Origin: Nitrososphaerota archaeon
Lineage (GTDB): Archaea > Thermoproteota > Nitrososphaeria > Nitrososphaerales > Nitrosopumilaceae
Assembly: GCA_028867755.1 (NCBI GenBank)
Contig: JAGWFT010000001.1
Coordinates: 288,727 to 352,726, forward strand
Direction of reading: 5' to 3'
Length of the DNA stretch: 64,000 bases
In this document: positions 61,544 through 64,000 of the stretch, piece by piece
Position numbering within the stretch: the first letter of the stretch is position 1
How the letters are laid out: every line of letters begins with the position of its first letter
Notes under the pieces: model-generated
The model's input: the letters and a program-made list of their open reading frames with translations, nothing else
Told to the model about the DNA's origin: nothing
The model's database searches: none
Translations under genes and position numbers: made by a program

Positions 61544-61822
61544 TTATTTCAGATCGTATTCTGCTCTCCAGATCTTAACACCTGAAGGAGTAACAATGAT
61601 TCTTTCTTCTCCAAGCCTTGCAATATCTGCATCCTGTGTCTTTGCAATGCTGTAAATCTCTTCTACCACCTTTCTTAGCTCGTCGACATTTTTTTGCGCA
61701 AGGGGAGTCACTCGCAGAACCAAAATCATGCCCTTTTTGATATCCTCCTTTACAGTATGTATATCACTATGGTCTCGAAGCGTAATCGCCTTGAGGTAGG
61801 TCGGGGTCTTTTGTGTCTGCAT
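61544..61822 (-). CDS. sepF: SepF-like cell division protein
   Basis: About 92 residues from the ATG at 61822 (an earlier one five codons upstream is possible). SepF core: YLKAITLRDHSDIHTVKEDIKKGMILVLRVTPLAQKNVDELRKVVEEIY, IARLGEERIIVTPSGVKIWRAE. Archaeal SepF anchors FtsZ; thaumarchaea divide mainly with CdvABC, so its role here may differ. Convergent with the aCPSF1 gene. Confidence 0.88.
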   Translation of the reverse strand: MQTQKTPTYLKAITLRDHSDIHTVKEDIKKGMILVLRVTPLAQKNVDELRKVVEEIYSIAKTQDADIARLGEERIIVTPSGVKIWRAEYDLK

Positions 61823-61895
61823 GTCATTGGTATGCAATTATCTCCCTCAAAAAGTCTTTGCAGTCAATTGCAATTCACAGACTGGGTTGATTTGA

Positions 61896-62942
61896 CTAGA
61901 GTCTGTATTTTAGGTAGTCTGGCTCAGAAATGGTACCAGCAGCAATCTCGGAACTGGCATTGTCCTTCTGTACTAGTATGACACCTGGCAAATCTTTTGG
62001 TGCATCAGAGTATCGAAATGTAATGTCTGAAGATAATTTTAGATTGTTCTGGGAATCGTCTCCGCGCAAAAGTGATATTGGTCCCATGTGATCTTTTGTC
62101 TCAAACAATGTATCTCCTGGAAGGGCAAGGGCCTTTAGCATCTCGTTTTCGTCCTTGTTTCTTCCAACAATTAATTTTGTTTTTGCGTCAAACCTGAAAT
62201 GTCTTCCAATCTTTAGCAGATCAATATCATTTGTTGTTGGGGTTTCAGTATGCTTGAAAAGATCTTTTGCTCTGATTGCAAATCTTGGATCTGTAAGCAG
62301 GCAACCGCCACCTGCATTTGGAGGATCGACAAACCCAAACTCTTCTGCCATCTTTAGCTGTTCTTTTCTTGATCGCCCGCGAATCATTCCAAGATTTTCC
62401 CGCTTGATGATGCCGTTCTCTTCAGGCTCTGTCTTTGGCAGTAGTGCACCAGAAAGTGGCCTTACAATTTTTCCCTCAAGACCTGATTCTTTTTCAATTG
62501 TTCTTAATGCCGGGCCATGCTGTGACATTGGTCGCTGCCCCAGGACCTCGCCTGAGATGATAAACTCTGCACCAATGTCTTCCATGACTTGTTTTCCGGC
62601 CTTGAACATCATTGCACGACAATCGATGCACGGGTTCATGCCAGAACCAAATCCGTGCTTTGGATTTTTTAGCATCTGGATGTAATCGTCTCCAAGATAA
62701 ACTGTTTTGAGGTCAACGCCCAGCATATCTGCAGTACCTCTAATCTCAAAACCACAACCTCTCCCACAATCAAAATCACAAAACGGAGTCTTTATTGCAA
62801 CCGCAGTAACATCAAAGCCCTGCTTTTGCATCATCTTGACAGCTAGTCTACTGTCTAGTCCTCCTGATAGCAATGCTACAACTTTTTTCTTTTCTTCCAC
62901 GATACCAAAATTCTGTTTTCCATTATCTAAAGGTACTGTCAT
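61896..62942 (-). CDS. PP-loop sulfurtransferase (MnmA/ThiI-like)
   Basis: About 348 residues from the ATG at 62942 (a start at 62993 would overlap the divergent gene). PP-loop motif ALLSGGLDSRLAVKMM, catalytic-type Cys in KNPKHGFGSGMNPCIDCRAMM and FIISGEVLGQRPMSQHG. C-terminal domain with KLIVGRNKDENEMLKALA. It likely thiolates tRNA (2-thiouridine type) or another target. Archaeal members of this family are poorly characterised. Divergent from the M24 peptidase. Confidence 0.8.
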   Translation of the reverse strand: MTVPLDNGKQNFGIVEEKKKVVALLSGGLDSRLAVKMMQKQGFDVTAVAIKTPFCDFDCGRGCGFEIRGTADMLGVDLKTVYLGDDYIQMLKNPKHGFGSGMNPCIDCRAMMFKAGKQVMEDIGAEFIISGEVLGQRPMSQHGPALRTIEKESGLEGKIVRPLSGALLPKTEPEENGIIKRENLGMIRGRSRKEQLKMAEEFGFVDPPNAGGGCLLTDPRFAIRAKDLFKHTETPTTNDIDLLKIGRHFRFDAKTKLIVGRNKDENEMLKALALPGDTLFETKDHMGPISLLRGDDSQNNLKLSSDITFRYSDAPKDLPGVILVQKDNASSEIAAGTISEPDYLKYRL

Positions 62943-62987
62943 TGTTCCAGCAAACATAAATTGAGATGTGCCAATATTTGAGACTGG

Positions 62988-64000
62988 ATGCAAAATCGCA
63001 GAAAAAATCTCTTGAAATTTTGCAATAAACTAGAATGCGATACGCTTGTTGCCTTTGAGCCTGAGAACCTCTTTTACATGACTGGATTTTGGGGAGAAGC
63101 TATAGGGATACTTGACAAGAGTGGTGCTACGATAATTGCGCCAGAGCTTGAGGTGGGACGCGCAAAGGAAGAGTCGGTAAACTGTAGGGTGGTAAAATCC
63201 GAGCGCGGCAAGGGGTCTATTTCCACTCTTATTGATGTTATCAAAGGCAGAAAGATCTGCACTGACACAAACAACTATGACATGGTATTATCTCTCAAGA
63301 AGAGCCTGTCGCGGGTAAGGTCAACAACTGAGCCATTCTACCAGGCACGACAGGTAAAGGACCAGGATGAAATTGGTATACTCAAAAAGTGTTCGTCGAT
63401 ACTAGACGAGATGTATGAGCTCTGTGTGGATGAAATCAGGATAGGCATGTCAGAGATGGAGCTCCAGACCATATTGATGTCGTATGCGATGGAACGCGGT
63501 GCATTTGCAACAGGATACAAGTCCACACTCCAGCCGTTGATTATAGCTGGAGGACCAAACAGTGCACTTCCACATGCACAGGTAACAGAGCGTAGGTTTC
63601 AGGATGGTGATATGATTGTGGCAGATCTTACACTACGACACAAGGGGTATGTCTCTGATGCGACAAGAACATTTGGATTGGGCAATGTATCAGCAGAGGC
63701 AAAAAAAGTATATGATATTGTAAAAAAATCACAGGAGGCAGGTCTGCGAGCAGTAAGACCTGGTGTTTCTTGCAAGTCAGTTGACGATGCATGCAGAAAG
63801 GTGATATCAAAAAAAGGATACGGAAAATATTTCATCCATTCGACAGGACATGGCATAGGTCTTGAGGTGCATGAGCTGCCAAACCTTGGGCCATCAAGTC
63901 AAGCTGTATTGTCAAAGAACATGGCAATAACAGTAGAGCCTGGAATCTATCTTCCAGGGAAATTTGGTGTGAGAATTGAGGATTCGTTGATTGTTGGAGC
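62988..64000 (+). CDS. M24-family aminopeptidase (Xaa-Pro type), partial
   Basis: 337 codons visible from the ATG at 62988; the frame is open to the window end, so the C-terminus is missing. Metal ligands of the pita-bread fold are seen: MIVADLTLRHKGYVSDATRTF (two Asp), HSTGHGIGLEVHELP (His) and EPGIYLPGKFGVRIEDS (Glu pair). It cleaves N-terminal residues before proline or from dipeptides. N-terminal domain short. Strand pair divergent from the sulfurtransferase. Confidence 0.9.
   Translation, partial: MQNRRKNLLKFCNKLECDTLVAFEPENLFYMTGFWGEAIGILDKSGATIIAPELEVGRAKEESVNCRVVKSERGKGSISTLIDVIKGRKICTDTNNYDMVLSLKKSLSRVRSTTEPFYQARQVKDQDEIGILKKCSSILDEMYELCVDEIRIGMSEMELQTILMSYAMERGAFATGYKSTLQPLIIAGGPNSALPHAQVTERRFQDGDMIVADLTLRHKGYVSDATRTFGLGNVSAEAKKVYDIVKKSQEAGLRAVRPGVSCKSVDDACRKVISKKGYGKYFIHSTGHGIGLEVHELPNLGPSSQAVLSKNMAITVEPGIYLPGKFGVRIEDSLIVG

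Noticed and set aside
1-64000. rRNA genes, CRISPR arrays, known insertion sequences
   Set aside because: No rRNA-like conserved stretches, no array and no transposase motif (DDE or HUH) were recognised on either strand.

Overview
The window is about 64 kb of AT-rich archaeal chromosome from an ammonia-oxidising-type Nitrososphaerota (Thaumarchaeota), most like the Nitrosopumilales/Nitrosotalea/Nitrosotenuis side. The evidence is the combination of glycerol-1-phosphate dehydrogenase, TBP, thermosome-like chaperonin, proteasome beta, aCPSF1/FttA, archaeal SepF, BluB, a PEFG-type C-terminal anchor on PstS, stand-alone thaumarchaeal regulator domains, and a full urease operon with urea and nickel transporters. 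All assignments are by reading motifs; no database search was run.

Layout. 1-1.45 kb: a secreted protein, a tRNA-Arg(CCT) with an insertion in its D-loop, bluB and a tRNA-Val(GAC). 1.44-13.34 kb: an integrated element of about 11.9 kb. It is bounded by a 16-bp direct repeat of the tRNA-Val 3' end and has a tyrosine integrase next to the tRNA. It carries two wing-helix/AbrB regulators, a cupredoxin and a large secreted protein, a Vsr-type endonuclease convergent with a C5-cytosine methyltransferase, and a response regulator overlapping an unusual protein with two GHKL ATPase modules (MORC/Hsp90-like N-terminus, histidine-kinase C-terminus). Its right end is an iteron-like repeat field. This Vsr-Dcm-GHKL/HK-receiver set is the best candidate here for an undescribed (defence-like) system.

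13.4-24 kb: housekeeping and accessory genes, including CopD-like, an RtcA-like protein lacking the nucleophilic His, an HxlR/ArsC/aquaglyceroporin arsenic cassette, three roadblock-like small proteins, a secreted phosphoesterase and a 313-bp inverted-repeat-bounded block with a strong hairpin. 22.6-34.4 kb: a phosphate/polyphosphate region with tandem thymidylate-kinase-like proteins, SixA, Ppx/GppA (CTG start), CHAD, PhoU, PstCAB-PhoU and two PstS genes sharing a promoter element.

34.6-57 kb: NadM, class V aminotransferase, TBP, a ureohydrolase coupled to a UreA-like protein, a urea-type SSS transporter, a ParB-like protein, urease ureABC divergent from ureEFGD, a His-tailed divergent thermosome, pyruvoyl arginine decarboxylase between two deoxyhypusine-synthase-family genes, and a NiCoT nickel transporter. 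Together these could run arginine to agmatine to putrescine plus urea to ammonia, with nickel supply. Two intergenic motifs (a GTTCGA..TCGAAC palindrome and GTAGNTTACGT) cluster in this part. 57-64 kb: core archaeal genes (FKBP, egsA, psmB, aCPSF1, sepF, a MnmA/ThiI-like sulfurtransferase and a truncated M24 peptidase running off the end).
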